Of a DNA stretch of 22,307 nucleotides, positions 9,333 through 18,650 are shown piece after piece (positions within the stretch are counted from its first letter, which is position 1; every line of letters begins with the position of its first letter). The DNA comes from an uncultured Burkholderiaceae bacterium. GTDB taxonomy: Bacteria; Pseudomonadota; Gammaproteobacteria; Burkholderiales; Burkholderiaceae. The notes beneath the pieces were generated by a model. That model ran no database searches. It had not been told where the DNA came from and saw only the letters and a program-made list of their open reading frames with translations. The position numbers and the translations under genes were made by a program. The stretch is taken from assembly GCA_937862845.1 (NCBI GenBank), contig CALMCK010000135.1:1-22307 (forward strand), in the 5' to 3' direction.

Positions 9333-9374
9333 GGTCCTATGATTTGTGCTCACCCACTTATAATGGAATCATCC

Positions 9375-9974
9375 ATGACTTTGAATCTACTGTTGTCTAT
9401 GTCCGCTTTTGCACTGGTCTCGTCTATCACGCCAGGTCCGGTCAATATTGTTTCGCTCGGTGCTGGTGTGCAACATGGTTTTCGCAGCACCATGCGTCAT
9501 GTCACAGGTGCAACGTTGGGATTTTGCATATTGCTATTGCTTATTGGTTTGGGTATGCATGAGCTGCTGCAAACACAACCACGATTCATGCAGTTGGTTC
9601 GTTGGTTCGGGGTGGTTTTTTTGCTGTATATGGCCATCCAATTGATTCGAGACAATGGTGAATTGGGGGGGGAGAGCAACAGTAAAAAACCCTCCTATTT
9701 ACAGGGTGCGCTCATGCAGTGGCTGAATCCAAAAGCATGGCTTGCCTCGATTGCGGGCATGGGCGTGTACGCGGCTGACGGAAGTGTGCGTTTGGTACTG
9801 CAGTTTTCAGTCATATATTTCGTGGTGTGTTTTGCCTCACTGTCTGCGTGGGCGTATGCGGGGGCTTTTTTACGCAATCAATTCACCAAGCCTAATTATT
9901 TGCGCTTGTTCAACCGCGCAATGGCTGCTCTTCTTGCCGTTAGCGCACTATATTTATTGACGTCTGATTATTAA
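9375..9974 (+). CDS. LysE/RhtB-family amino acid exporter
   Basis: An inner-membrane exporter of the LysE/RhtB superfamily, whose members expel amino acids such as lysine, threonine, homoserine or leucine; the substrate here cannot be told. The protein is 199 residues with about six hydrophobic segments. It shows the family motif ITPGPVN (18-24) near the N-terminus, GAGVQHGFRSTMRHVTGATLGF after it, and NPKAWL in the second half. I chose ATG 9375 (MTLNLLLSMSAF) because family members begin there, although ATG 9363 and ATG 9339 (behind AAGG) are open in frame and would add 4 or 12 residues. Its stop codon overlaps the stop of the convergent AraC-type gene. Base composition is AT-richer than in the flanking rep and mnmA genes. 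A perfect TATAAT at 9359-9364 lies too near the start, without a -35, to count as a promoter. Confidence 0.88.
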   Translation: MTLNLLLSMSAFALVSSITPGPVNIVSLGAGVQHGFRSTMRHVTGATLGFCILLLLIGLGMHELLQTQPRFMQLVRWFGVVFLLYMAIQLIRDNGELGGESNSKKPSYLQGALMQWLNPKAWLASIAGMGVYAADGSVRLVLQFSVIYFVVCFASLSAWAYAGAFLRNQFTKPNYLRLFNRAMAALLAVSALYLLTSDY

Positions 9975-10780
9975 TCGGCACTGTATTGATGAGGTGTTGC
10001 GGCAACAATGCGTTTAAATACACGTTGAAAGTGCGGCTGGTCAGAGAACCCAGCAGCCAAAGCGACATCGACAATGGGGAGGCGTTTTTTGAGTTGATGT
10101 TGTGCAAATAATATTCGCCGATTCAGTAGATACGCATGTGGTGTCATGCCGTATTGTTGTTTGAACGCCCGGATCAAATACGATGGGCTCAAGCCTGATG
10201 CCGCGCAAATATCCTCCAGATGTAAGCTTTCCGTGTAGTGTTGCACTATAAAATCAGCAGCTTTTTTGAGCTTTGGATTCGCTTCTAAACGAAGCTCTGG
10301 CACTACTTTAAGTGATTGATGCAACAAAATAAAAAAATCAAATACTGCGGTCTGTTTCAACAACACATCGTTGGTGTCATCCGTACATAACTCATACAAG
10401 GCCGTCAATCCATTAAACAGGTCGGGCGCTTGGCTGACGGTGGCATCAAATCGCAGCATGGCTGCCTTAACATTCAAACCTAAATCCACCTGCAAACGCA
10501 TTAACCATGACACATCCACATAAAACATGATGTATGACCACTGATTGTCACAAATTGGATTGCAAGCATGAACATCACCTGCATTCATTAAGACCACAGT
10601 ACCACTTTTGACTTCTTGAGTTTGACTTTCGTTCCAATACATACTGCGCCCCGATGTGATTGCCCCTATCGAAAACACATCATGGCTGTGCTTGTCATAA
10701 TGTACTTCACGGCCATCCGACACCATGCGTGCCTCAATAAAAGGCAGTCTCGAATCACGCCAAAATTTCAAAGTGGCCAT
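9971..10780 (-). CDS. AraC-family transcriptional regulator
   Basis: A 269-residue DNA-binding regulator. Residues about 20-100 form the N-terminal cupin-like sensor (HYDKHSHDVFSIGAITSG ... VVLMNAGDVHACNP). The last 100 residues hold the two AraC helix-turn-helix units, with AADFIVQHYTESLHLEDIC, GLSPSYLIRAFKQQYGMTPHAYL and the family's closing motif IVDVALAAGFSDQPHFQRVFKR. The start at 10780 has a good ribosome site (AGGAGA, six bases away). It lies tail to tail with the LysE-type exporter, the two stop codons sharing bases 9972-9973. AraC-type proteins with this sensor type are often found beside LysE exporters, so control of that gene is a fair inference. The gene also lies 36 bp after mnmA on the same strand and may receive its transcript. 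The ligand is unknown, and composition is AT-richer than in mnmA. Confidence 0.9.
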   Translation of the reverse strand: MATLKFWRDSRLPFIEARMVSDGREVHYDKHSHDVFSIGAITSGRSMYWNESQTQEVKSGTVVLMNAGDVHACNPICDNQWSYIMFYVDVSWLMRLQVDLGLNVKAAMLRFDATVSQAPDLFNGLTALYELCTDDTNDVLLKQTAVFDFFILLHQSLKVVPELRLEANPKLKKAADFIVQHYTESLHLEDICAASGLSPSYLIRAFKQQYGMTPHAYLLNRRILFAQHQLKKRLPIVDVALAAGFSDQPHFQRVFKRIVAATPHQYSAD

Positions 10781-10816
10781 TGCGCATCTCCTATGAGTTC
10801 TTGCTACATTCAGGCA

Positions 10817-11920
10817 TTATTTTAGCGGTGACAAATCAGGATTCGCCCCATGAATGATGCCGCCACCGAGGCAGACGTCGCCGTCGTAGAGCACTGCGGA
10901 TTGCCCCGGTGTCACGGCCCACTGCGCGTCGGGAAATTCTAACGAAAATCCGTCATCGGAGACGCTCAACACACACGCCGAGTCGCTTTGGCGATAGCGG
11001 GTTTTGGCGGCGATGTGGGTGTTGTGCGGTGCGTGTCCTGCGACCCAGCTGATGTTTTCGGCGGCAAGGTGCGTTGAACGCAGGGCGGGGTGGTCATGGC
11101 CTTGGGCGACGTAGAGGGTGTTGCTGGTCAGGTCTTTGTGCACGGCGAACCATGGTTCGCCATTGCCTTTTTTGTCGCCACCGATGCCGATGCCTTTGCG
11201 TTGTCCGAGCGTGTAAAACGACAGGCCGATGTGTTCGCCGACGAGGCGGCCATCGAGGGTTTTCATCGGGCCTTTGTGCGTCGGTAAATATTGATTGAGA
11301 AAGTCGCGGAATGGCCGCTCGCCAATGAAGCAGATGCCTGTTGAGTCTTTCTTTGCGGCATTGGACAAGCCGATGCGGTGGGCGATGTCGCGCACTTCGG
11401 TCTTTGGCATTTCACCGAGCGGGAATAAGGTTTTGGACAGTTGTGCTTGGTTGAGGCGATGGAGAAAGTAGCTTTGGTCTTTGGATGCGTCCAAGCCTTT
11501 GAGCAATTGAAACTCGCCGTTTGATTCGCGCACGCGCGCGTAGTGGCCCGTGGCGATGAACTCTGCGCCGAGGCTCATGGCATGGTCGAGAAAGGCTTTG
11601 AATTTGATTTCGGCATTGCACAGCACATCGGGATTCGGCGTGCGGCCTGCGCTGTATTCGCGCAGAAACTCGGCGAACACGCGGTCTTTGTACTCCGCTG
11701 CGAAGTTGACTGCTTCGATGTCCACGCCGACCACATCGGCGACCGAGGCGGCGTCGAGCCAGTCTTGGCGCGTAGAGCAGTATTCGGAGTCGTCATCGTC
11801 TTCCCAGTTTTTCATAAACAAACCGATGACCTCGTAACCTTGTTCTTTGAGCAGCCACGCGGTGACGGAAGAATCGACGCCGCCAGACATGCCGACGACG
11901 ACGCGTTTTTTAGTGGCCAT
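10817..11920 (-). CDS. mnmA: tRNA-specific 2-thiouridylase MnmA
   Basis: Thiolates U34 at the wobble position of tRNAs for Lys, Glu and Gln, taking sulfur from the Tus relay and activating the base with ATP. The 367 residues show the PP-loop SGGVDSS (12-18), the catalytic Cys101 ([12 protein letters not shown]) and the second catalytic Cys197 ([10 protein letters not shown]), matching Cys102 and Cys199 of the E. coli enzyme. Also present are the tRNA-contacting ATGHYAR and the C-terminal barrel region ending [14 protein letters not shown]. The ATG overlaps the upstream nudJ stop as TAATG, so translation is very likely coupled. The same nudJ-mnmA order occurs in E. coli. All key residues are intact. 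Confidence 0.97.
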   Translation of the reverse strand: MATKKRVVVGMSGGVDSSVTAWLLKEQGYEVIGLFMKNWEDDDDSEYCSTRQDWLDAASVADVVGVDIEAVNFAAEYKDRVFAEFLREYSAGRTPNPDVLCNAEIKFKAFLDHAMSLGAEFIATGHYARVRESNGEFQLLKGLDASKDQSYFLHRLNQAQLSKTLFPLGEMPKTEVRDIAHRIGLSNAAKKDSTGICFIGERPFRDFLNQYLPTHKGPMKTLDGRLVGEHIGLSFYTLGQRKGIGIGGDKKGNGEPWFAVHKDLTSNTLYVAQGHDHPALRSTHLAAENISWVAGHAPHNTHIAAKTRYRQSDSACVLSVSDDGFSLEFPDAQWAVTPGQSAVLYDGDVCLGGGIIHGANPDLSPLK

Positions 11921-12387
11921 TATAAAATCCGTAAGTCTTTAACAAGTGCCAAATCGAGTCGTTGGCCGTTGATGAAATCAGTCAAACATTGAGCAACAAT
12001 CGGGTTGCGATGAATGGCGCGCTCATCCATGATTTCTTGTGGTGTGAGCCACACCGCTTCGATGATGCCGTCGTCGAGTTCGTCATGAATGGCGGCCGCG
12101 CCGACCGTGCCGATGAAAGTTAAGCGCAGGTAAGTGACGCTTTTGTCGTCTTTGTCAGAGACATAAATCCCGAGCAGTGCGGTCGGTGTGAACTCATAAC
12201 CCGACTCTTCGAGCACCTCGCGGCGCACGGCGTCGAGCAATGTCTCATCGGCTTCCCAATGCCCTGCGGGTTGATTGAGTCGGATGCCGTGGCGCGTGTG
12301 CTCGCGCACCATGAGAAACTTGCCGTCGCGTTCAATCAGCGCGGCGACAGTGGCGTGGGGCGTCCAGATGGGTTCGGAGTGTGGCAT
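11920..12387 (-). CDS. nudJ: Nudix hydrolase, NudJ type
   Basis: A 155-residue Nudix pyrophosphohydrolase. The complete Nudix box GX5EX7REUXEEXGU is seen from G42 to Y64 (GHWEADE ... REVLEESGY) and would bind the catalytic Mg2+. The opening [20 protein letters not shown] and the stretch [17 protein letters not shown] closely resemble E. coli NudJ (YmfB), which is reported to act on thiamin-type and nucleoside di- and triphosphates; the substrate here is inferred. I start at ATG 12387, behind AGG, because the family begins there; a TTG at 12411 is in frame but lacks a ribosome site. The stop overlaps the mnmA start by one base (TAATG). The 103 bp up to the MocR-type gene contain a TAAAAT box on the minus strand but no good -35. 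Confidence 0.92.
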   Translation of the reverse strand: MPHSEPIWTPHATVAALIERDGKFLMVREHTRHGIRLNQPAGHWEADETLLDAVRREVLEESGYEFTPTALLGIYVSDKDDKSVTYLRLTFIGTVGAAAIHDELDDGIIEAVWLTPQEIMDERAIHRNPIVAQCLTDFINGQRLDLALVKDLRIL

Positions 12388-12490
12388 GGTGTGCGCCTGA
12401 AAAAATGACAATCGCGTATTTTAACATGACTGGCGTGGCCGTCTGAATTTCCTTGAAAAGTCTTTGAAATCGGCGGACGCACGGGTTCAT

Positions 12491-13951
12491 TTATGTGGCC
12501 AGTGACTCTTGGTGGATGCGTTGCGCCAATTGGCCCAATGCCTTGATGTCGCGTTGGGTGAATTTATGATTGAGGGTGGCGCAATTGAGGCGGAAGGCGT
12601 TTTGGTGGTGTTCGCCAATCGAAAACAAACTGCCCGGTGCAAATGAAATACTGCGCTCCTGCAGCGCCAAATCGAACAGTTGGTCGGCGGTGACGCTGTC
12701 GGGCAACGTCACCCACAGCAGATAGCCGCCTCGCGGTGTCATGCTGTGCGTGCCAGCTGGAAAATATTGTGTGAGCCATGTGCGCACTTGCGCGACGTTG
12801 ACGGCGTAAATGGCGCGCAGAGCTTTGAGGTGTTGCTCGTATTTGCGTGGAATCATCCGCGCCATGAGGTGTTGCGGCAGCTCTGTGCAGCCGATGGAGG
12901 TGGCGTGGTGCAGCGTGCGAATCTGCTCGTGCCATGCGCCACCTTGGATGAAGCCAATCCGCAATCCAGGTGCAATCAGCTTGGACAGTGAGCTGCACAG
13001 AATCACATTGTTGTGCGCATCCAGCGCTTTGAGCGGCGCAGGGCGCTGCGGCTGTTGTGCGCTGGTTTGATACAAATCGCCAAAGGTATCGTCCTCTATC
13101 ACAGCGATGTGGTGTTCGGCACACAGGCTCAATATCTCTGCGCGCAGGTTGAGTGCTATCGAGCAGCCCGTTGGGTTTTGCACATTTGCTTGCAGCAGAC
13201 AGGCTGAGATGCGTTTTTTTTGTTTCGCCGCTTGCTCAATGACGCTGCGCAGGTGATTGGGCTCAAGGCCTTTTTTGACGTCGATGGACAGTTCAACCAC
13301 ATTGAGTTTTAGGCTTTGCAGAATTTGTAAAAAACCAAAATACGTCGGCGACTCCACCATCACCCAATCGCCGCTCTGCGTGACCGACTGCAATGCCAGT
13401 GTGATGGCCTGCGTTGCGCCATGTGTGATGAGAATATCATCTGGCGTGAATAGGCAGCCGAAGCTGTTGTGACGCAGAGCGATTTTTTGGCGCAGCTCAA
13501 GCAGGCCAGAGCCCATGACGTATTCGGTCAAAATATATGGCTTGCTGCGCGTGATGCTGTTGCTGATGGTTTGTAGCTCGGCGGCAGGGTAGAGATTTGC
13601 CGCGCCCGTCGCTAAATCCATGCGGTATTTCGCGCTTTTAGAATGCTCGGCCCAGCGTCTGATAAAAGTCGCTCGGTCGCTGAGCGCACGTTGTTCACAA
13701 AAACGGTATGCGCCGATGTGCTCTGTCGCGAGGTGCGGTTTTTGATTCACGACATAGCCGCTCTTGGGTTCGGCGGTGAGCATGCCCGCGTCTTCTAAGT
13801 GCTGCAGTGCTTTGTAGGCGGTGTTTTTACCCACGGCGTAGCGCACCATAATCTCGCGGATGGATAAAAATCGATCGCCTTTTTTGAGCGAATAATCACC
13901 AATGAATTCAGTGAGGTATCGGGCCAGTTGCTCGTATTTTTTAAGCGTCAT
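12491..13951 (-). CDS. MocR-type regulator: GntR helix-turn-helix fused to a PLP aminotransferase-like domain
   Basis: A 486-residue transcription factor of the MocR/PdxR group. Residues about 1-70 are a GntR winged helix (YEQLARYLTEFI ... GDRFLSIREIMVRYAVGKNTAYKALQHLEDAGML). The rest is a fold-type I aminotransferase domain that normally binds PLP as a sensor. It has NPTG-type residues at 259-262, EDD at 286-288, the probable PLP lysine K324 in SSLSK, R331 in LRIGF and a C-terminal FRLNC that may bind a carboxylate. It resembles YdcR-like members, which regulate unknown genes. I start at ATG 13951; a TTG at 13966 is open in frame. It lies 25 bp after the CdsA-like gene on the same strand. 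MocR proteins usually control a divergent neighbour, but none exists here, so the target cannot be deduced from context. Confidence 0.9.
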   Translation of the reverse strand: MTLKKYEQLARYLTEFIGDYSLKKGDRFLSIREIMVRYAVGKNTAYKALQHLEDAGMLTAEPKSGYVVNQKPHLATEHIGAYRFCEQRALSDRATFIRRWAEHSKSAKYRMDLATGAANLYPAAELQTISNSITRSKPYILTEYVMGSGLLELRQKIALRHNSFGCLFTPDDILITHGATQAITLALQSVTQSGDWVMVESPTYFGFLQILQSLKLNVVELSIDVKKGLEPNHLRSVIEQAAKQKKRISACLLQANVQNPTGCSIALNLRAEILSLCAEHHIAVIEDDTFGDLYQTSAQQPQRPAPLKALDAHNNVILCSSLSKLIAPGLRIGFIQGGAWHEQIRTLHHATSIGCTELPQHLMARMIPRKYEQHLKALRAIYAVNVAQVRTWLTQYFPAGTHSMTPRGGYLLWVTLPDSVTADQLFDLALQERSISFAPGSLFSIGEHHQNAFRLNCATLNHKFTQRDIKALGQLAQRIHQESLAT

Positions 13952-13976
13952 ATTTGTGTGACCCAAAATTGAGTCG

Positions 13977-14954
13977 TTAAGAAGTGACCAATATCGTGTA
14001 ATGGAACAACACAGGCGCGGCGTATAAAAGCGCGTCGAGTCGGTCCAGTACGCCCTGCTGTCCGCCTGTCAGTGAGGCCCAGTCGCGTACGCCGAGGCTG
14101 TGTGTGATGCCGCGCATGACGAGGCGACCAAACACCGAGGAGATGGAAATCAAGCTGCCTGCGATGGCGGCTTGCCAAGGGGTGAATGGCGTAATCCAAA
14201 AAAATGCGGCGGCGATGGTGGCGTTGGCGACGGCGCTGATCAACAAGCCGCGCCAAGTCATGCGGCTGTGGATGTCACGCGCGATGCGTTTGCCACGATG
14301 GCGCATCATGTAGTCTGCGAGGTGTTGCCAGAGCATGGCGCAGCGCACGAGGATGAGAAAAAACAATAAGAACAAGGCTTTTTCATAGGACGAGCGGTGG
14401 GCCATGGCAGCGGTTTGTAGAATCGCGACGGTGTGACTCAAGCAGTACACAGCAATCATCAGTCCCCATTGCAATGTGGCTTTGCGCGATAAAAATTGGT
14501 GCGTGTCTTGTCGAATGATGGAAAAAATCGGCAACAATAAAAAAGCGTAAACGGGAATGAGAATGGTGAAAAAGCTGAGGGCAGACAGGCCAATTAAAAT
14601 GTACTGCAGCGGCAAAAACACAAAGAATGCAAACGACAGCGCACGGTGATCGCCATTGTTCACCGGTGTGAGTGTGATGAACTCGCGTAAGCCGAGAAAA
14701 GAAATCACGGCGCAACAGATTAGAGCGCCTGTGATGCCAAAAATGCCCACAAAAGCCGAGACAAGAAACACCCACCAAAAAGCGGCAAGGTGACGTTGGC
14801 AGCGCAATAAAAATGCGCGGCGCACTTTAAGAGCGTTAACGGTTGCTCGATTCAAAAAATAGTACACGACGATGTGGGCCAAGCCGATCAGCAGGACCAT
14901 GCCAATCAATGCCATCCAAAAACGCTCGTAATCATCCCAGTCATACCAATTCAT
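13977..14954 (-). CDS. CdsA-like integral membrane protein with an altered CTP-transferase signature
   Basis: A 325-residue protein with about eight hydrophobic helices, similar in layout to phosphatidate cytidylyltransferases of the CdsA/YnbB group, which make CDP-diacylglycerol in the inner membrane. The C-terminal signature region is recognisable (SVFG.LVM ... LGVRDW ... GVLDRLDALLYAAP, residues 273-313), but several usual residues differ. The metal-binding Asp after SxxG is Arg277, the usual KRD is Thr-His-Ser at 284-286, the Lys of GVKD is Arg290, and the PGHGG loop reads GGQQG at 297-301. The closing LDRLD is kept. It may be a divergent enzyme or an inactive relative. Its start overlaps the plsC stop as ATGA, so it is translated with an acyltransferase that makes the very substrate CdsA uses. 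That context supports a phospholipid role. Confidence 0.75.
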   Translation of the reverse strand: MNWYDWDDYERFWMALIGMVLLIGLAHIVVYYFLNRATVNALKVRRAFLLRCQRHLAAFWWVFLVSAFVGIFGITGALICCAVISFLGLREFITLTPVNNGDHRALSFAFFVFLPLQYILIGLSALSFFTILIPVYAFLLLPIFSIIRQDTHQFLSRKATLQWGLMIAVYCLSHTVAILQTAAMAHRSSYEKALFLLFFLILVRCAMLWQHLADYMMRHRGKRIARDIHSRMTWRGLLISAVANATIAAAFFWITPFTPWQAAIAGSLISISSVFGRLVMRGITHSLGVRDWASLTGGQQGVLDRLDALLYAAPVLFHYTILVTS

Positions 14955-15595
14955 AATGCCACCTTCTGGTTTTTCTCAATGGGGTTGTATTGTGCTCGAC
15001 TGTCCACCACGCCTTGACGCGCACGCGCGAGGAAGGCGTCCTTTTCTTCGTCAGGCAACAACTGGATGGGCACACCAAAGCGGGCGGTGCAGACCAACGG
15101 CACGGGCCAGAACTCGCCTTTGGGCATGATGCGGTTGAGGTTTTCGAGGTAGACGGGCACGAGTTCGACATCGGGAAAGCGCTGCGCCAAATGGTAAATG
15201 CCTGATTTAAATGGCTGTGGCAAATCGCCTTTGTTGCGCGTGCCTTCAGGGAAAATAATCAGCGAGTCGCCCGTGGCGAGTGTGTCGTACAAAGGCTTCA
15301 ATGGGTCGTCATCCGAGCGGTCTTCTTTCGCGCGCTTGATAAAAATCGCGTTCAAACCGCGCGTGACAATGTAGTGTTTCCACTTGGACTTGCCCCAATA
15401 ATCAAACGCCGCCACCGGGTGGGTGGTCGCTTGCAAGTCTTGCGGCAGCGCCGCCCAAATCGCCACGGTGTCAATGTGGCTGGTGTGGTTGGCGAAATAA
15501 ATGCGCTGTTTCGATGAAGGCTTGCAGCCAATCCAGCGTGGGTATGCGCCGATCAGCAGGCGCACAACCAGTTGCAATAAATAGGAAATCCACAT
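14951..15595 (-). CDS. plsC: 1-acyl-sn-glycerol-3-phosphate acyltransferase (PlsC family)
   Basis: A 214-residue acyltransferase of the PlsC family, which transfers a fatty acyl chain to lysophosphatidic acid to form phosphatidic acid at the inner membrane. Motif I is the catalytic NHTSHID (H37 and D42, the HX4D pair), and motif III is FPEGTR at 115-120. An N-terminal hydrophobic stretch (ISYLLQLVVRLLIGAY) probably anchors it. A second family segment, NAIFIKR, follows the expected spacing. It begins 12 bp after uvrA and its stop overlaps the CdsA-like start as ATGA, so the pair is co-translated. It may be a second, non-essential acyltransferase rather than the main PlsC, since family members of this size act on varied lysolipids. 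Confidence 0.88.
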   Translation of the reverse strand: MWISYLLQLVVRLLIGAYPRWIGCKPSSKQRIYFANHTSHIDTVAIWAALPQDLQATTHPVAAFDYWGKSKWKHYIVTRGLNAIFIKRAKEDRSDDDPLKPLYDTLATGDSLIIFPEGTRNKGDLPQPFKSGIYHLAQRFPDVELVPVYLENLNRIMPKGEFWPVPLVCTARFGVPIQLLPDEEKDAFLARARQGVVDSRAQYNPIEKNQKVAL

Positions 15596-15607
15596 ACAAG
15601 GTCTCGA

Positions 15608-18475
15608 TTATTTTTTGACTTTGAGCAGTGGCGCGAGGTATTCGCCCGTCACGCTCGCTTTGTTTTTCGCCACGGCTTCTGGCGTGCCTTGCGCGATGAT
15701 TTGGCCACCGCCCGCACCGCCTTCGGGGCCCATGTCGATAATCCAATCGGCGGTTTTAATCACGTCAAGGTTGTGTTCGATGATGACAATGGTGTTGCCG
15801 TGCTCGGAAAGTTTATTGATCACGCCCAATAGTAGTTCAATGTCGGCGAAGTGTAAACCCGTGGTTGGCTCGTCGAGGATGTACAGCGTGCGCCCTGTGT
15901 CGCGTTTGGATAATTCTAAAGCGAGTTTGACGCGCTGTGCTTCGCCGCCTGACAGCGTGGTGGCGGATTGGCCGAGGGTGATGTAGCCGAGGCCGACGTC
16001 GAGCAATGTTTTGAGTTTGCGCGCAATGGTTGGCACGGCACTGAAAAATTCGTGCGCTTGCTCGACCGTCATTTTCAGTACTTCGTGGATGTTTTTGCCT
16101 TTGTACTGCACGTCGAGGGTTTCGCGGTTGTAGCGTTTGCTGTGGCAGACGTCGCAAGGCACGTAGACGTCGGGCAGGAAATGCATTTCAACTTTAATCA
16201 CGCCATCGCCTTGGCAGGCTTCACAACGACCGCCTTTGACGTTGAATGAAAATCGTCCGGGTTGGTAGCCGCGCTCTTTGGCGGTGGGCACTTCGGCGAA
16301 CAGCTCACGCACGGGTGTGAATAAACCCGTGTAGGTCGCGGGGTTGGAGCGCGGTGTGCGACCAATCGGCGCTTGATCGACATTGACGACTTTATCAAAA
16401 TGCTTCAAGCCTTCAAGGCTGTCAAACGGTGCGGGCTCGGTGGAGGCGCGATTGATTTTTTGTGCGGCGGCGTGGTACAGCGTTTCGTTGATCAGGGTTG
16501 ATTTGCCTGAGCCTGACACGCCTGTGACACAGGTCATCAGGCCGACGGGCAAGTGCAAGTCAACGCTTTTCAGGTTGTTGCCACTCGCGCCTTTGATGAC
16601 GAGCTCGGCATCGGTTTTGGCGCGGCGTTTGGCGGGCACTTCGATGCGGCGTTTGCCTGAGAGGAAGTGGCCTGTCGCAGAGGTTTTGTGGTGCTCGATC
16701 TCGGTCGGTGTGCCGTGGGCGACGATGGTGCCGCCATGCTCGCCCGCACCGGGGCCCATGTCCACAACATAATCAGAGGCGCGTATCGTGTCCTCGTCGT
16801 GTTCGACGACGATGACGGAGTTGTCCAAATCACGCAGGTGTTTGAGGGTTTCAATCAGGCGGTCGTTGTCGCGCTGATGCAGGCCAATAGATGGCTCGTC
16901 CAACACATACATCACACCCGTGAGGCCTGAGCCGATTTGCGAGGCGAGTCGAATGCGTTGTGCTTCGCCGCCCGACAGTGTGTCGGCGCTGCGGTCGAGT
17001 GAGAGATACTCCAAGCCGACGTTGTTGAGAAACTTCAAACGTGCGGTGATTTCTTTGACCACGCGGTCGGCGATTTCTTTTTTCGCGCCTTTGAGTTTGA
17101 TGTTTTCAAAATGCGTGAGCGAGTCCCGCAATGATAAATGCGCGACTTCGTGCAGCGTGCGTGCTGACTTACCATCACCGACGCGCACGTTTCGCGCCGA
17201 CTCGCGCAGGCGTGTGCCGTCGCAGGTTGGGCAGGTTTGCACGTTTTGCAGCTTGGACAATTCTTCGCGAATGGTGTTGGAGTCGGTTTCTTTGTAGCGG
17301 CGTTGCAGATTCGGAATCACGCCTTCAAAGGTGTGCTCGCGCACCACCGCGCGGCCTTTGTCTGATAAATAAGTGAACGGAATCACTTGGCGGCCAGAGC
17401 CGTACAGCACGCGTTGGCGGGCGTCGTCCGAGAGTGTTTCAAATGGCGCGTCGATGTCAAAATCATAAAACGCCGCCAAACCCTGCATCATTGAAAACGA
17501 GTAGGTGTTGCGCTTGTCCCAGCCTTTAATCGCGCCGCTGCCCAGCGACAAACTCGGGAAGCCGACAATGCGTTTCGGGTCAAAAAATGTCTCGACGCCC
17601 AAACCGTCGCAGTTCGGGCAGGCGCCCATCGGGTTGTTGAACGAAAACAAACGCGGCTCGAGTTCGGCGATGGAGTAGTCGCATTCGGGACACGAAAACT
17701 TCGCGCTGAACAGTTGCTCAGCATTGGTGTCCATGTCCACGGTGATGGCGCGGCCATCGGCGAGGCGCAGCGCGGTTTCGAAGCTCTCGGCGAGGCGCTG
17801 CGTGATGTCTTCTTTGACTTTAATGCGGTCCACCACCACTTCAATCGTGTGCTTTTCAGTTTTTTTCAAGCTCGGCAGATTTTCGGTGTCAAAAATTTGG
17901 GCGGCCTTTGTGTTGGTCGTGCCGCCACCCGAGCGGATGCGAAAGCGCGCGAACCCCTGCGCCTGCATTTGCGCAAATAATTCTTCGTGTGTGCCTTTGC
18001 GATTCACCACCACGGGCGCGAGTATCATTAGCTTGGTGTCGGCGGGCAATGCCAGCACCGCATCGACCATTTGCGAGACGGTTTGTGATGCCAGTGGCAC
18101 ATGGTGCTCTGGACAATACGGCGTGCCGACCCGCGCAAACAATAAACGCAAATAGTCGTGAATCTCGGTCACTGTGCCGACAGTTGAGCGCGGGTTGTGG
18201 CTGGTGGCTTTTTGTTCAATCGAAATCGCAGGGGACAAACCTTCGATTAAATCGACATCGGGTTTTTCCATGAGCTGCAAAAACTGCCGCGCATAGGCAG
18301 ACAAACTTTCCACGTAGCGACGCTGACCTTCGGCATACAGTGTGTCAAACGCCAAACTCGATTTACCCGAGCCAGACAACCCTGTGATGACCACGAGTTT
18401 TTGGCGGGGCAGGTCGATCGACACGTTTTTAAGGTTGTGTGTCCGCGCGCCGCGGATTTTGATTTCTTTATTCAT
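15608..18475 (-). CDS. uvrA: Excinuclease ABC subunit A
   Basis: The damage-sensing ATPase of nucleotide excision repair, which loads UvrB on distorted DNA. The 955 residues match the family length. The first Walker A is GLSGSGKSS (32-40) and the second GVSGSGKST (652-660). The ABC signatures are [11 protein letters not shown] (500-510) and [11 protein letters not shown] in the last 100 residues, each followed by a Walker B ([20 protein letters not shown]). Zinc-binding cysteines lie at 262, 265, 286 and 289 (CPEC...CPNC) and from 751 (CEAC...CDVC). I start at ATG 18475 ([17 protein letters not shown]), the family start, behind a weak GGA; the frame continues 45 codons upstream without family similarity. 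The 175 bp before it, shared with the divergent transporter, hold a TATAGT box (18551-18546 on the minus strand) and no clear LexA site. Confidence 0.98.
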   Translation of the reverse strand: MNKEIKIRGARTHNLKNVSIDLPRQKLVVITGLSGSGKSSLAFDTLYAEGQRRYVESLSAYARQFLQLMEKPDVDLIEGLSPAISIEQKATSHNPRSTVGTVTEIHDYLRLLFARVGTPYCPEHHVPLASQTVSQMVDAVLALPADTKLMILAPVVVNRKGTHEELFAQMQAQGFARFRIRSGGGTTNTKAAQIFDTENLPSLKKTEKHTIEVVVDRIKVKEDITQRLAESFETALRLADGRAITVDMDTNAEQLFSAKFSCPECDYSIAELEPRLFSFNNPMGACPNCDGLGVETFFDPKRIVGFPSLSLGSGAIKGWDKRNTYSFSMMQGLAAFYDFDIDAPFETLSDDARQRVLYGSGRQVIPFTYLSDKGRAVVREHTFEGVIPNLQRRYKETDSNTIREELSKLQNVQTCPTCDGTRLRESARNVRVGDGKSARTLHEVAHLSLRDSLTHFENIKLKGAKKEIADRVVKEITARLKFLNNVGLEYLSLDRSADTLSGGEAQRIRLASQIGSGLTGVMYVLDEPSIGLHQRDNDRLIETLKHLRDLDNSVIVVEHDEDTIRASDYVVDMGPGAGEHGGTIVAHGTPTEIEHHKTSATGHFLSGKRRIEVPAKRRAKTDAELVIKGASGNNLKSVDLHLPVGLMTCVTGVSGSGKSTLINETLYHAAAQKINRASTEPAPFDSLEGLKHFDKVVNVDQAPIGRTPRSNPATYTGLFTPVRELFAEVPTAKERGYQPGRFSFNVKGGRCEACQGDGVIKVEMHFLPDVYVPCDVCHSKRYNRETLDVQYKGKNIHEVLKMTVEQAHEFFSAVPTIARKLKTLLDVGLGYITLGQSATTLSGGEAQRVKLALELSKRDTGRTLYILDEPTTGLHFADIELLLGVINKLSEHGNTIVIIEHNLDVIKTADWIIDMGPEGGAGGGQIIAQGTPEAVAKNKASVTGEYLAPLLKVKK

Positions 18476-18650
18476 AACATCCAAAAAGGCAAAAAGGGTG
18501 CGCCCTGCACAGTCGTGTACATCATTAAGGCGCAACAAACCTGTTACTATAACGGTTTTTCGCCAGCACCGCCACGCTTTGCTTGTCGCGCCAACCTTTC
18601 GCGTGAACATGTTTGCCGTGTGTTTGTGCGTGACAACCTATTTTTAGAAA

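Noticed and set aside
9359..9364. Perfect TATAAT upstream of the LysE-type exporter
   Set aside because: No -35 at 16-18 bp, and it would start transcription about four bases before the chosen ATG. It may be a chance match in AT-rich sequence.
12438..12447. GCCGTCTGAA, identical to the core of the Neisseria DNA uptake sequence, between nudJ and the MocR gene
   Set aside because: Only one exact copy in 22 kb, which chance can give, and S12 looks like Burkholderiales, not Neisseria. A genome-wide count of the 10-mer would settle it.
18541..18556. Possible LexA box upstream of uvrA (CTGTTACTATAACGGT)
   Set aside because: Only one half matches CTGT-N8-ACAG; the other half is CGGT, so SOS control is not supported.
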